The notes under the pieces: model-generated
What the model saw: the letters and a program-made list of their open reading frames with translations, nothing else
Database searches by the model: none
Told to the model about the DNA's origin: nothing
Shown: piece after piece, positions 11,027-23,035 of the stretch
Position numbering within the stretch: the stretch's first letter is position 1
Layout: each line of letters starts with the position of its first letter
Position numbers and translations under genes: made by a program
DNA from: Haliotis asinina
Lineage: Eukaryota; Mollusca; Gastropoda; Lepetellida; Haliotidae
Direction: 5' to 3'
NCBI RefSeq assembly: GCF_037392515.1
Contig: NC_090290.1
Location: 35,223,253-35,287,252 of the forward strand
DNA length: 64,000 nucleotides

Positions 11027-11526
11027 GATGCTGAAGACAAATAGTTAGGTCCTCATGGATACACTGAACGTCTACATTAGTCACAAAAGGAAAGTGTGCA
11101 TTGATACACCGTTTCATAAAAATAACGAAACGTTTCCATTTAAATTTTATCAGGTGGATATTGAGATCAAGATGGCACAAGAAGGTTTCATGTCCATGAC
11201 GTTATGAGTCAAGATGCGAGGGACCGCTGCCACATAGGTGAAACAGTGCTGAGAGTGGCGTTAAACAACGAACAAACATAATGCGGATCCGTAGCAAGCA
11301 TCGATGTAACTCAGTACAACAGAGTACATCGCAGACATGGGGTCTATCAAATGGGCATGCGGATTTGAACAGATTTTTCATTTTTTGAACAATCATGCTG
11401 CTCAACACGAGGTATCAACAAACGGTATCAACACTGTATCAACACCCGGTGTCAATGCACAACATCAAGACTTCAGTACCAATGAAATGCAGGAACACGA
11501 AGGAACAATGTATTTTACTTCAATTC

Positions 11527-11532
11527 TTTATT
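11527..11532 (-). terminator. polyadenylation signal of STMND1-like copy B
   Basis: AATAAA on minus, 563 bp beyond the stop codon of copy B. The spacing is similar in copies C and D. Confidence 0.6.
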
Positions 11533-12094
11533 TCACGAATCAATAACTGAATATACAAACAATAATAAGTTACATATTTCTTTGAATTTGCAATATATAC
11601 TACAAAGTGATATTAATATAAATATTTCATATGTTATGCAACCGTTGATCATTATGTTAAAATTGTAAACTTTTAATAAGAGAACATGTATAGATATTGA
11701 ATGATAATTGTCAATCATTACCTTCCAAAGGGTAATAGTTTCACAAATTTCAGGAAATATAACAGTTTTTTCCTGTGTTCAGGTCTTCTCGATGTCCATT
11801 CCTTAACACAAACATGGACGTCACTTTTCAATGATATATCTTTCATCTGAAAGGGCTGAGTCATTTGGAAGAGACAGTTGTTTATGAATATTCACCCTAT
11901 TTCATTATACTGATGGGCCAACAGAAGCCAGCAGGCAGGCAAGGCAGGCACACGGGCACACAGGCACGCACGAACACACATGCACAAACAAACGTTATAA
12001 TATCATCCCAGTCTCCCTCCCCCAACCCCGACCTTCAACCCCGAACCCGACCCTATACCCCACCCCATCCCACCCTCACAGGCCACCCCAATGT

Positions 12095-12826
12095 CTATTT
12101 CTCGACTGGTTTCTTCCGCTTCGCCGCCCGTTCTTCCTCCAGCCTCTTCACCTTCTCCTCCCACACCTGCATTTGATGTTCCGCCTTCATCTTCTTGATG
12201 AACTGACGACGCTTCTTCTCGTCCTTGACAAGTTTGTGCTTTATTTCTCTGTCCAGTTGTTTCCGTTGTACTTGTTCCACCAATCTGAGAAGACAAGGAA
12301 GTGTGTTCAGAGTCAAATCGTGTTGCATTCAACATGCATTTCTCTTTGATTAAATGTTGTCAATGCTCTATTAACCTGTAAATATATTACAGTCTAAACA
12401 CTGGGAAAAAATATCCTTGAAACGTGATGTCACAGACTGTTTGGGGGAAAGAATGACATCTGTTTTACACCCTCGTGGTAGGTTTTACCTGTCAAATCTG
12501 CGTTCATCAGCCTTCTGTCTCCTCCTCTCAGCTGTGTAGAAACATCGAACTGGGATTTGCTCCAGACGTCGGGGTGGTTTACCACGGGGAACGACTCCCT
12601 CCACACCGGGGATAGAGAAGGCCACTCCGCCGCTGGACTGACGGTCGGGGACCAAGCCCTCATCTCGTAGCTGTTGAAGAATCTCCGCACTTGACAAGCG
12701 GGGTGTGGGTCGTGTCACCTGACATTTGGCGTAGTACATCTCATGAGGACAGTTAATCTTGCCCGTCAGAGCCTCTTGGGTAGATGTTTGCCTGAAAGGA
12801 GTAACCTTGGTCTGTTTACATCCCAT
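12095..12826 (-). CDS. STMND1-like protein, copy B (two exons)
   Basis: Exon 1 is 12489-12826 and exon 2 is 12095-12284, with the same splice sites as copy A. The 175-residue product from MGC is identical to that of copy A; the upstream untranslated codons differ (Ser for Arg). A few silent changes exist, for example at 12617 and near 12725, so the two are not an exact assembly repeat. The presumed 3'UTR is uninterrupted and about 0.57 kb long. Domain layout and lipidation signal are as for copy A. Identical proteins from two loci point to a very recent duplication or to gene conversion. Confidence 0.72.
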
Positions 12827-12886
12827 GGCAGCACAGATACTTCTTTCACACTGCAAGACTCCGCAGTAATGACCAAGACAATGACG

Positions 12887-12910
12887 TGACGTCATAAATA
12901 CATGACGTCA
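12887..12910 (-). promoter_or_regulatory. twin CRE sites upstream of copy B
   Basis: TGACGTCA at 12887-12894 and 12903-12910, with the same 8-bp spacing and the same distance to the start codon as in copy A. Confidence 0.6.
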
Positions 12911-12992
12911 CAGACAATGAACGAATGTTAGTTCATCATCTTAAGCTGGTTACCGGCTCCCTTTGCGCATGCTCACTTACGTTTATTGCGAG

Positions 12993-15420
12993 ATATGAGT
13001 CATTCTCAAACGTTGCAGCTATTTGGTGTACAAAAGACAACATAATTCACATACAAAATAATCAATCACTATTTTCACAAATGGCCAACTATCAATAATA
13101 TTTGAGGCTTAATTGTGTTCAGTATTGTCATGAAGACTAATTAAACTAATTAGATGAAAGCCATAATGTCTTTCCTGTAACAACAATACATTGATACCGA
13201 AAGATATTGCATTGTAAATTCTACCTTACCTGTTATTTCATTACACACGCTTAAAAATTCAGTTCTATAATTGCATGTTAATGAAAACCTGATCTACACT
13301 CTGTCAGATGAATAAGTGAAATCTGCTGGTACTTTTCAATGTTCTTGATATCCCCTCAACTGTCTGTCATAAAAAATATTTCACTGAAGGCGATTTGAAG
13401 AGAATGTTTTGATATTTCTGATTGATTCTGACAATGTACTCTTTAGATCATAGAATATTTACTTTCAAGACCAATTATATGAAAGACAGTATCGTTATGC
13501 CAAAGACACTCTATGTTATTGGGAAGAAAATACGTGAAGTAAATTTGAAAAACTATTTAATCGTAACAAACATCTTTGATCTATCTGTAATGAAAGAAAG
13601 TGTTCTTTGCGTGTTACCCTCACAAGTATAGTAAATGTTACATGTTATATCAATATCTCCAAATAAGGTGACCAACAATGACATGTTTGTTACAGAGAAG
13701 ACAACTTGATTGTATATTTAGTTAGGATAAGAATACATCAGGGGCACTGATGATAAGAAAGGTTCAAATCAATCAGTTTCTAAAAGTATTGTTTTTACCA
13801 TACTTGTAGACCAAAACACATTGTCTATATTTCAGAACTTTGCCTATTTGTTAGCCTAAAGGCATGTCTGTGTTACTGGAAAGACATTTCAGAACAAGTT
13901 AATGGAAGACAAAGAAGAATGAAAAAACTATAGACTTCGTGCTTTAAATAAACAACAATCAAATTAGCAGTTACCATCCATCTTGAAACTTGTTTCTTTC
14001 AGAAACTCAGGAAAAAAAATTAATGACAAGTTTGACAGTATTTGTCATGAATTTATGAAACTGTCAGACAGGTTTACAAGTAACAAATGTATCAAAGTTT
14101 GGATCACCATCCTCAAACTGTCAAACAGGTTTACAACTAACGAAAGAATTTTTGATGGCTTCCATCATTATCATAACTGTCGGTTTCCTATCAGTGCTTG
14201 TTTATACTGGCTTCCAGCTTTTGTTAACTCATTCCACTTGTTACTTCGTTATTGTTTACCTGTACATATAAGTATAGCTCTGTACCCTATTCTCATTCAC
14301 CTGATGAAGGAGTAAGTTTAACTCCGAAACGTTGTGTTCTCATATAAAGAAGTTGATATCCATAACAAGTCTTCATTCTTATGTAATTCATTTCTAAATG
14401 CCCTTCAAAGACTTGAAAATCTTACGAAAATAAGTATAGCTGCATTCAGAGGTGAAAGTGTAAAACATGTTTCAGTTTCTGCATATATACACCTTAGATC
14501 TTTATCACAATTAAGCTGTTAATTACATTGACATTAAAATAAAAAGAATATGTGACTAATCAAGATATTTTTCTTTGAAATAACACTGCTGGTCTTTCCA
14601 GTAACAAAATAGCTGTTACAGAAAAGACTGTTATTTGAGAGACAAATTGCAAAAGTAAATTCAGAAAAAAATGACTATTCCCTTTCCCATTTAAGACTAT
14701 ATCCTTGTGTTGTAATTATGTTTCCAAATGCAGAGAGAAACTCACATTTTTGGAAAATTGTTTGTTTCCTTTCTTAATTGATGTTACTTAAAAGACATCC
14801 ATACAAAATACTTGCAAATGTTTACCTTTTCTACTTGATTTTCTTCAAAAGTTTTGTCTTGAACTTAACGCCACATCTTTATCACTCTCAACCAGACGTT
14901 GTTAATGAGCATGATAGGGAGTTTCACTTTCACAAGATGAGAGATCACTGATTATTTCATACTTTTATGGAACTGTTACAGGAAAGACATTTTCTTGTAT
15001 ACAAGAGAAAAAAATTGTTTTTTGCTTCAATTTGTCATACACATCCGCTTGGGTGGTCAGAATTATATGTTGTTCGTTGAGAGAAATCTCTTTAAATGAC
15101 TGTTTACATTAAATGGGGTTAAACTTTTGTAAGAAATGAACCAATAAATTCACATATATAACATGACTCACAATACTGACTGGTGGACATATTTTTCAAT
15201 GGGGAAAATTTTATTTCAGCTATGATTACATGTTTCTGATGCAACCGACTAATTGCTTGGATAATAGGTGTATGGCCCTTGTATATGTAAACGTAAAAAT
15301 ATGCAGTAGTGTCAGAATTTAAAAACAAAATGGATTCAGATGAGTGAGGAACTGCTGCTCAAAACGTAATATATATGTTTCTAAGTAACTGTTACACTCT
15401 GTACAGAATTTCTTCAATTG
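12993..15420. other. AT-rich unique segment with a recurrent 14-bp motif
   Basis: No supportable gene. The motif GTTAC(A/T)G(A/G)(A/G)AAGAC occurs six times: 13168-13181 (minus), 13689-13702 (plus), 13872-13885 (plus), 14592-14605 (minus), 14615-14628 (plus) and 14975-14988 (plus). Two related stretches of about 30 bp (aaactgtca(g/a)acaggtttac) lie near 14056 and 14116. Short open frames here show no known domain. Confidence 0.5.
14301..14354 (+). repeat. hammerhead-like hairpin-GAAAC motif, probably a retroelement remnant
   Basis: ctgatga is followed by a perfect 5-bp hairpin (ggagt/actcc, loop aagttta), then gaaac and, after gttgtg, an ataaagaagttg end. CUGAUGA, stem II and GAAA are the conserved core of hammerhead ribozymes, which Penelope-like elements often carry. 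An extra A before the stem makes the fit imperfect, and no stem I partner is obvious. Confidence 0.4.
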
Positions 15421-16029
15421 TCAGGGATGTGTAATAATCATAAGTTCTCGATAAGGAACTTCCAGGGGATGCTCGTTCGCCGGAGGTGTAGCCCCGATTT
15501 TTTTACATTCAATCGATGGTTGTATAGGAAGTATTTGTAAGATTTTAATGTGGCAATAGTTAAAATTTACCATAACGGCTGATAACATATAAAAAAAAAT
15601 CATTACTTCACCGATGCTACGACATCCGATACTTGCTCTGTCTCGTGTTCTGTCGTAGGAAATGCCGTGACAATATACCGACATTTCATGGCGTTTTCCC
15701 TGATATCTTCTATCGTGTCAGTTCGCACTGCATTTGGAAATTAAACAACGGATGCCTTTCTAAACTAAAAATCAAAGCAAAACACGCGTCTGTTAATGGC
15801 TAAGGAGACCACGGCAACGCGTAAGCTGGGTTCTGTCTTTACATGTAGCAAGTTGTCGCAGCGCACATTGACTCGGGAACCAGACCGGAAGCGAGACGTT
15901 GGACCGTCGCTTATATCGAGAGTTATCGCCCCTCGGAACAGAAAAGATCGCCCATTATAAGCCCTGAACCAGGTTCACATAAGTGTGAACTTTATTAATA
16001 TATTATCCGTTGCCCACGTGTCCATGGAC

Positions 16030-16080
16030 AGGTGAAGAAGAGACTAGAATCTGTCTCGAAACGTTGTGACCTTGTATAAT
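16030..16080 (+). repeat. second hairpin-GAAAC motif
   Basis: Stem gagac/gtctc (16040-16044 with 16053-16057), then gaaacgttgtg and an aataaagaagttg end. It shares the gaaacgttgtg and aaagaagttg parts with 14301-14354, but the stem differs in sequence on both sides while still pairing. The upstream CTGATGA is degenerate (ggtgaag). Confidence 0.4.
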
Positions 16081-16140
16081 AAAGAAGTTGAACTATAAAG
16101 GACTTTTAGTTTGATTCCTCCAACTTCCTTGTCTTCTCAG

Positions 16141-16203
16141 ATTGGTGGAGCAAATACAAAAGAAACAACTGGACAGAGAAATAAAGCACAAAATCGTCAA
16201 GGA
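16141..16203 (+). pseudogene. stray fragment of STMND1-like exon 2
   Basis: The first 63 bp of exon 2, preceded by the intron end cttccttgtcttctcag, on the plus strand and closest to copy D. The homology stops at gtcaagga and passes into a repeat. No other part of the gene is nearby. Confidence 0.7.
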
Positions 16204-16974
16204 GAGTTATCGCCCCTCACAACAAAAAGATTGCCCATCATAAGCCCTGAACCAGATTCACATAAGTGTGAAGTTTATTAATATATTATCCGTTGCGCAC
16301 GTGTCCATGGACATGAACATATATGTAGTTTCGCATTATGATGTTTGGAAAGTTTCCCCGACATGTTTGCTTTTGGAAGAATAAATTAGTGATCACTTCT
16401 CTCTTCCAGGGTGGGTCTCAGAAGCAACACAGAAATAGAATCACAATGACTTTGAGACCATTGTGACATCATCTGCTGCCATGTCGTCACACACAAAAGA
16501 CATCACTACTGCTTGACAAGCATTAGATGAGCCATGACCTGACAACTGACCCCAAATTTGCATATATGGGAACGCCCTCCAGAACATTCCATTTGAAACA
16601 AGAGGGAAACGTCTAAATATTGAAAAGTTCAGTATCCCTGTGTGTTAACATTAACAATTGCAAAATAAAACAAACAGGAAAACTCATGACATAGGTGAAC
16701 TGGTTGAGCTGAAAGTCTCATGTGACCTCCAATAACTAAGACCCTTAACTACAATGTCATCACTGACGAGAACAATCAAGTTTATATCAATAATAACATA
16801 AATCAATTGAGAACGTAAACAAATGTCATCCAAACATGGTGTACCGTCTTTCTTGTAGGCCCCGTAATGTGTAAACAGGGTAACAGACAGTTAAGGTGTG
16901 AGTGAAAGAGTTTAGATGTACGCAACATTCTTTTAGCAACATTCCTGGGCCTAGATTTTCGAAGCTGTCTCGAA

Positions 16975-17150
16975 TTATATGGTGCCAGCTCCATGGCGGT
17001 GGTCTGTAAATGACCGAGTCTCTGGATCGGGCAATCCAGTGATGAACAGCATGTGTATCGATCTACGCAGTTGAGATACGATGACGTGTCAACCAAGTCA
17101 GCGAGCCTGACCACCTGATCCCGTTAGCCGCTTCATAGGACAAACATAGG
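16975..17150 (-). repeat. R1 repeat in block C
   Basis: Reverse-complement R1 with ggcaatccagtgatgaac and cctgatcccgttagccgc. Confidence 0.65.
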
Positions 17151-17600
17151 ATGCTAAAGACAAATACGTGGGTCATCATGGGTAGACTGAACGCCTACGT
17201 TAGTCACAAAAGGAAAGTGTGCATTGCTAAATCCTTACAAAATCTGAAAGCATAAAAATAATGAAACGTTTCCATTTAAATTTTATCAGGTGGATATTGA
17301 GATCAAGATGGCACAAGCAGGTTTCATGTCCATGACGTTTGAGTCAAGATGCGAGGGACCGCTGCCACATATCACCATCAGGACCTGTGCATTCGTGAAA
17401 TGGTGACTAGATTTTTAACACCGATCTTACATTCGTCACCAACACAAGTACGCAATCACTGCAAATGCAGGTGGACATCACTGCACCTCTGCAGGACAGT
17501 GGTTCCAAGGGGTGATAACGCGGGGACCGCTGAGAGTGGCGTTAAACGCACGATATCAAGACATCAGTACCACTGAAATGCAGGAACACGAAGGAAAGTC

Positions 17601-17606
17601 TTTAAT
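17601..17606 (-). terminator. polyadenylation signal of STMND1-like copy C (ATTAAA variant)
   Basis: At the place where copies A, B and D have AATAAA, copy C reads ATTAAA on minus, the commonest natural variant, 540 bp beyond the stop. Confidence 0.5.
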
Positions 17607-18145
17607 TCACGAATCAATAACTATACATACAAACAATAATAAACTATATTTTTGTGGGAATTTACTACTGTGTAGTACAAAGTGATAATGAAAATAAATA
17701 TTTCATATGTTATTCAACCGTTGATCATTATTTTAAAATTGTAAATTATTTAAAAGAGGACATATGAAGACATTAAATGATAAGTGTCATTACCTCCAAC
17801 GTATAATAGTTACAAACATTTCACGAAATATAACAGGTCTCTCCTGTGTTCAGGTCTTCTCGTTGTCCATTCCTTAACAGAAACATGGACATTACTTCCC
17901 GATGTATTTTACATCTAAACAGACTGAGTCATTCGGAAGAGATAGCTATTTATGAATATCCGCCCTATTTCATTATACTGATGGACCAACAGACGCCAGC
18001 AGGTAGGCAGGCAGACACAAACACACACGTGCACAAACAGACGTCATAATAACATCCCAGTCTCCCTCCCCCAACCCCGATCCTCAACCCCCAACCCCGA
18101 ACCCTACCCGAAACCCCACCCAACCCTCACAAGCAACCCCAATGT

Positions 18146-18875
18146 CTATTTCTCGACTGGTTTCTTCCGCTTCGCCGCCCGTTCTTCCTCCAGCCTCTTC
18201 ACCTTTTCCTCCCACACCTGCACTTGATGTTCCGCCTTCATCTTCTTGATGAACTGGCGACGCTTCTTCTCGTCCTTGACAAGTTTGTGCTTTATTTCTC
18301 TGTCTAGTTGTTTCCTCTGTACTTGTTCCACCAATCTGAGAAGACAAGGAAGTGTGTTCAGAGCCAATCGTGTTGTATTGAACAAGCATTTCTCTTTGAT
18401 TTAATGTTGTCAATTCTGTATTTACCTGTAAATATATTACAGTCTAAATGTTGGGAAAAATATGCTTGAAACGTGATGTCACAGACAGTTTGGGGGAAAG
18501 AGTGACATCTGTTTTACACCCTCGTGGTAGGTTTTACCTGTCAAATCTGCGTTCATCAGCCTTCTGTCTCCTCCTCTCAGCTGTGTAGAAACATCGAACT
18601 GGGATTTGCTCCAGACGTCGGGGTGGTTTACCACGGGGAACGACTCCCTCCACACCGGGGATAGAAAAGGCCACTCCGCCGCTGGACTGACGGTCGGGGA
18701 CCAAGCCCTCATCTCGTAGCTGTTGAAGAATCTCCGCACTTGACAAGCGGGGTGTGGGTCGTGTCACCTGACACTTGGCATAGTACATCTCATGAGGACA
18801 GTTAATCTTGCCCGTCAGAGCCTCTTGGGTAGATGTTTGCCTGAGAGGCGTAACCTTGGTCTGTTTACATCCCAT
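18146..18875 (-). CDS. STMND1-like protein, copy C (two exons)
   Basis: Exon 1 is 18538-18875 and exon 2 is 18146-18335, with the same splice sites as the other copies; the intron is 202 bp. The 175-residue protein differs from A and B at two places: Leu for Phe in VTPLRQT, and Val for Met in AEHQVQVW. The reading frame, MGC start, charged C-terminal helix and C-terminal basic tail are intact. As the most diverged minus-strand copy, with few amino-acid changes, it seems to have stayed under constraint, though this rests on few differences. Confidence 0.72.
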
Positions 18876-18935
18876 GGCAGCACAGATACGTCTTTCACAC
18901 TGCAAGACTCCGCAGTAATGACCCAGACAATGGCG

Positions 18936-18959
18936 TGACGTCATAAATACATGACGTCA
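18936..18959 (-). promoter_or_regulatory. twin CRE sites upstream of copy C
   Basis: TGACGTCA at 18936-18943 and 18952-18959, with the 8-bp gap conserved. Confidence 0.6.
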
Positions 18960-19129
18960 CAGACAATGAACGAATGTTAGTTCATCATCTTAAGCTGGTT
19001 ACCGGCTCCCTTTGCGCATGCTCACTTACGTATATTGCGATATGCGAGATGGGACCATGGCCGAAACCAGTTTGCCTTCTCAAAAAGATATATGTGAGAT
19101 CGTATTCCGCCGAACTTGAGTCTGTTGCT

Positions 19130-19216
19130 TTGAGTGAGTGTGAGGGAGTGAGTTTAGTTTTACGCCGCACTCAGTAATATTCCAGCTATATGGCGGTCTG
19201 TAAATAATCGAATCTG
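19130..19216 (-). repeat. R1 repeat, truncated
   Basis: Tail half of R1 on minus (gagtttagttttacgccgcac and gtaatattccagctatatgg), at the same place relative to the gene as 9797-9885 in block A. Confidence 0.65.
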
Positions 19217-20680
19217 GACCGTATTGTTTTGAAGTGAATCGAGAAACAGAAGTGAAATTTCATAGTTTCACTAAACTTTCATAAACCGAATATAGCTACC
19301 ATCAATGTCCTGAAAAAAAAGAATGTAAGTGGTGTGAAAGACATATATATATAGACAGGTCATAGACTGTGCCCATGTGGAGAATCGAATGTGGGTCTGT
19401 ATTTCACAGTTGTTGCTTTTGTGAGAAGTGTGAGAATATGATTATGTTTGGTGACTGGCGAATATGGCAGATACATATGTATTGTAAGGAACGTTGTTCG
19501 CTTTGACAACTGTCTAAGGGAAATAACTCTGGGACAACCACATTGATAGAAATTCACTTGGCCATGGTCTAAGGGAAACAACTCTGTGAGCACTGCATCA
19601 ATGGAAATCCAGACCACTGATTGGCTGGAAAGTGTCCCCGCCATGTTCGCTTTAGGAAGAATAAGTTAGTGATCACGTCTCTTGACATTTTCTCCTACAT
19701 TCCAGGTAATTATGCCTTTATCGTATCCATTGTACTGTATATCTTCACGCCACATGTTGATAAACACAAATGTATATATATATATATATTACGTAACATG
19801 AAATTGTGTGTAGCGATTTGGATATGACGCTGTCTGACTGTGTCCTTTTCCCGCCAGTGACAGCACAAAAAACAATTGTTTTGAGGCTAATTACGGAAAA
19901 ATACTACGATTCAGTAAAGAATGTAGGGTTCATTATTATATTTTGATTGTCTTCTGTAGAAAGTAACACTTATTACAGATAACTGATAAACTGAATGTAA
20001 TACTGACTTTCTCTTGTGAAATATTCTGTTGTATATATTTCCCTCATGGCCACAGACTTTATAGACACGTCATAATACTATTTTACGTAATTGCAGGTGA
20101 TTTTGTTCAAAAGCACGTTCTTGAAACAACGTCCTATGACGCCAGCATAGCAACAAGGTCGTCAAGCCCAGCGAGTGCATATGAGCTCCGCTCGCTGATG
20201 TTCAATCTCTACCAGCCATGTCATTACAGAAACCCAATAATGTTGCGAGTTTCCAGTAGTAGTTCACCGTTTTCCGCAAGCACCAGTTTTAAATATATAT
20301 TCATTTTTAACTAAAATGCTCATATTTCTTTGTCTTAAAAGGTGCCGAGGTGTTATATTATGTATTTAAATATTCTGTATTTTGTATATTTGGTAAGAAT
20401 GCCTTACACTGGTCACATTTTGCAATATTCTGGTCAGTATAACTAATCTAAATATATTTTATATTTGGGTTTCAAACGTAACTTTTTGGATTAAATGAAT
20501 TTCAAATGTAAACTAATATACATAATATATATCTTTGTCATTCAGTAATTTGCACCTATACACTGAAATGGAGTATATTCCTATTTATTTTTCGAAACGG
20601 TAAGAATGCATTACACTGGACATGTCAGTCTTTTTCCTGCCCGTTCGGTCAACCTATTCTATATATTAGAACTATTTCAA
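19217..20680. other. spacer
   Basis: AT-rich spacer without a supportable gene. 19625-19710 resembles 16350-16410 and 21775-21850 (gttcgctttaggaagaataa type). There is a short (TA)n run at 19773-19790. Confidence 0.45.
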
Positions 20681-20733
20681 GGGTTTAGGCTTAGGCTTAG
20701 GGTTAGGGTTAGTGTTAGGTTTTAGGGTTAGGG
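20681..20733 (+). repeat. degenerate telomere-like (TTAGGG)n tract
   Basis: About eight units of TTAGGG, TTAGGC and TTAGTG in tandem. TTAGGG is the usual molluscan telomere repeat, so this is an internal telomere-like tract. Confidence 0.75.
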
Positions 20734-20786
20734 ACCGGGACGCATGAATACCATTTGTTTTCTTTTTGCATTTTTAATACTTTGAT

Positions 20787-20902
<116 letters not shown>

Positions 20903-21470
20903 GAACCCGGGAGACCAAAAACGTCAAAAGTTAAATAAACGATGAAATGTTTTAATGTAGAAATTTTGGGCTAATGGAAATCGAGCTCGAACTTGCACTC
21001 CAGCCATTTTCACCTCTAGATCTACATATTTTCAGTAATGATTCGAAGTCTAACTCACCCCCGTGCCGTCATCAAACATGCTCATGTCTCACTCATTCCT
21101 CAGCGCGATCCACATTATCCTTACTGTGTTCCCTACAAAACTTTTCTGTCACGAAAGCACACAATGATTTTCATACAATCACGTCATTCATGCATGTACC
21201 GTAATATTAATGTCTGACGCCTGACATCAACACCCGTTTTCAGTTCGAACCATATCGGCTAATTCCACACAACATGGTATTTTGTATAGTACGGAATAAG
21301 ACGATCGTGCCAAATGGTATCGGGACCATTCGGCAACTGTCAGTAGATTGAAAGCACGAGGCACCAGGTCTACCTGTAACCTTCATAGTTGTCCGCACCA
21401 ATTCGACTATTTCCGTTCATTTCTGTGACGTCACAGGAATGACTAGCTAAATGTGCACATTGTGCAACAA
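20903..21470. other. spacer
   Basis: No recognisable gene. A 76-codon open frame at 20974-21204 has no motif that I know. Confidence 0.4.
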
Positions 21471-21473
21471 TGT

Positions 21474-21548
21474 GGACGTAGTTCAGTCGGTTGGCTGTCG
21501 GGCTAACAATCCAAAGGTCGTGGGTTCGCGTCCGACGGGTTCTCACAA
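21474..21548 (+). repeat. tRNA-derived SINE head
   Basis: A box A-like tagttcagtcggttgg and a box B-like gggttcgcgtcc are spaced as in a tRNA, but the stems are imperfect. Probably the head of an old SINE, not a tRNA gene. Confidence 0.4.
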
Positions 21549-22521
21549 ACTGGTTGCCTGTCTCACTGACATGTGACCTACGGCTAAGAACGTCCTCACG
21601 AGAAATTGTGGTGCTGAATTCTAATTCCCTCACTATGCTACTACGAGGCCACATTGTCACTGCTATGTAATTATAAGCCCTGAACCAGGTTCACATAAGC
21701 GTGAACATTATTAATATATTATCCGTTGAGCACGTGTCCATGGACATGAACACGTATGTAGTTTTGCATTATGATGTTTGGAAAGTTTCCCCGACATGTT
21801 TGTTTTGGAAGAATAAATTAGTGATCACTTCTCTTGACATTTTCCTGCTATATTTCAGGGTGGGTCACAGAAGCAACACTGAAACAGAATCACAATGACC
21901 ATTGTGATATCATCTCCTGCCATGTCGTCACACAAAAATGACATCACTACTGCTTGACAAGCATTACATGAGCAATGACCTGACAACTGACCCCAATTTG
22001 CATATATGGGAACGCCCTCCAGAACATTCCATTTTGAAACAAGAGGGAAACGTCTAAATTTTGAAAAGTTCAGTATCCCTGTGTGTTAACATTAACAATT
22101 GCAAAATAAAACAAACAGGAAAAATCATGACGTAGGTGAACTGGTTGAGCTGAAAGTCTCATGTGACCTCCAATAACTAAGACCCTTAACTACAATGTCA
22201 TCACTGACGAGAACAATCCAGTTTATATCAATAATAACTTAAATCAATTGAGAACGTAAACAAATGTCATCCAAACATGGTGTACCGTCTTTCTTTTAGG
22301 CCCCGTAATGTGTAAACAGGGTAACAGACTGTAAAGGTGTGAGTGAAAGAGTTCAGATGTACGCAACATTCTTTTAGCAACATTCCTGGGCTAGATTTCT
22401 GAAGCTCTCTTAGCGCTATCTCTGCGTTAAGAGAGCTTCGGAAATCTAAGCCCGGCTGTATCTTCCTGACAAGTCACACTCAGATTTTCTCGTAAGTGAG
22501 GAAATAGCATAAATTTGTAAG

Positions 22522-22725
22522 TTGTTGTTTAATGCCACACTATATGGTGCCAGCTCTGTGCTGGCAGTCTGTAAATAACCGAGTCTCTGGATCGGACAAT
22601 CCAGTGATGTACAGCACGTGTATCGCGATCGATCTACGCAGTTGAGATACGATGACGTGCCAACCAAGTAAGCGAGCCCGACCACCTGATCCCGTTAGTC
22701 GCTTCATAGGCCAAGCATAGGATGC
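22522..22725 (-). repeat. R1 repeat in block D'
   Basis: Reverse-complement R1 with ggacaatccagtgatgtac and cctgatcccgttagtcgc. Confidence 0.65.
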
Positions 22726-23035
22726 TGAAGACAAATACTTGGGTCCTCATGGGTAAACTGAACGCCTACATTAGTCACAAAAGGAAACTGTGCGTTGCTA
22801 AATCCTTTCAAAATCTGAAAACATAACAATAATGAAACCTTTCCATTTAAATTCTAGTAGGTGGATATTGAGATCAAGATGGCACAAGAAGGTTTCATGT
22901 CCATGACGTTATGAGTCAAGATGCGAGGGACCGCTGCCACATAGGTGAAACAGTGCTGAGAGTGGCGTTAAACAACGAACAATCATAATGCGGATCCGTA
23001 ACAAGCATCAATGTAACTCAATACCGGGTTGGGAC

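Larger units (their letters stand above)
9896..12992. repeat. segmental duplication block B
   Basis: Nearly identical to block A minus the 2-kb array, in direct tandem with it. Small differences include a short replacement around 11370-11395 versus 6090-6110. It contains STMND1-like copy B. Confidence 0.85.
15917..16320 (+). repeat. paired repeat flanking a gene fragment
   Basis: About 115 bp starting gagttatcgcccctc and running through ccctgaacca to gtgtccatggaca occurs at 15917-16030 and again at 16203-16320. The interval between them holds a hammerhead-like hairpin (16040-16062) and a piece of STMND1-like exon 2. A third, partial copy starts block D' at 21673. Confidence 0.65.
16240..19216. 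repeat. segmental duplication block C
   Basis: More diverged than A and B. Its left part (16240-16740) matches block D' (21673-22200), and its right part matches A, B and D around the gene. An insertion-like stretch at 17370-17520 is absent from the other blocks, and the segment around the R2 insertion point is missing. Confidence 0.75.
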
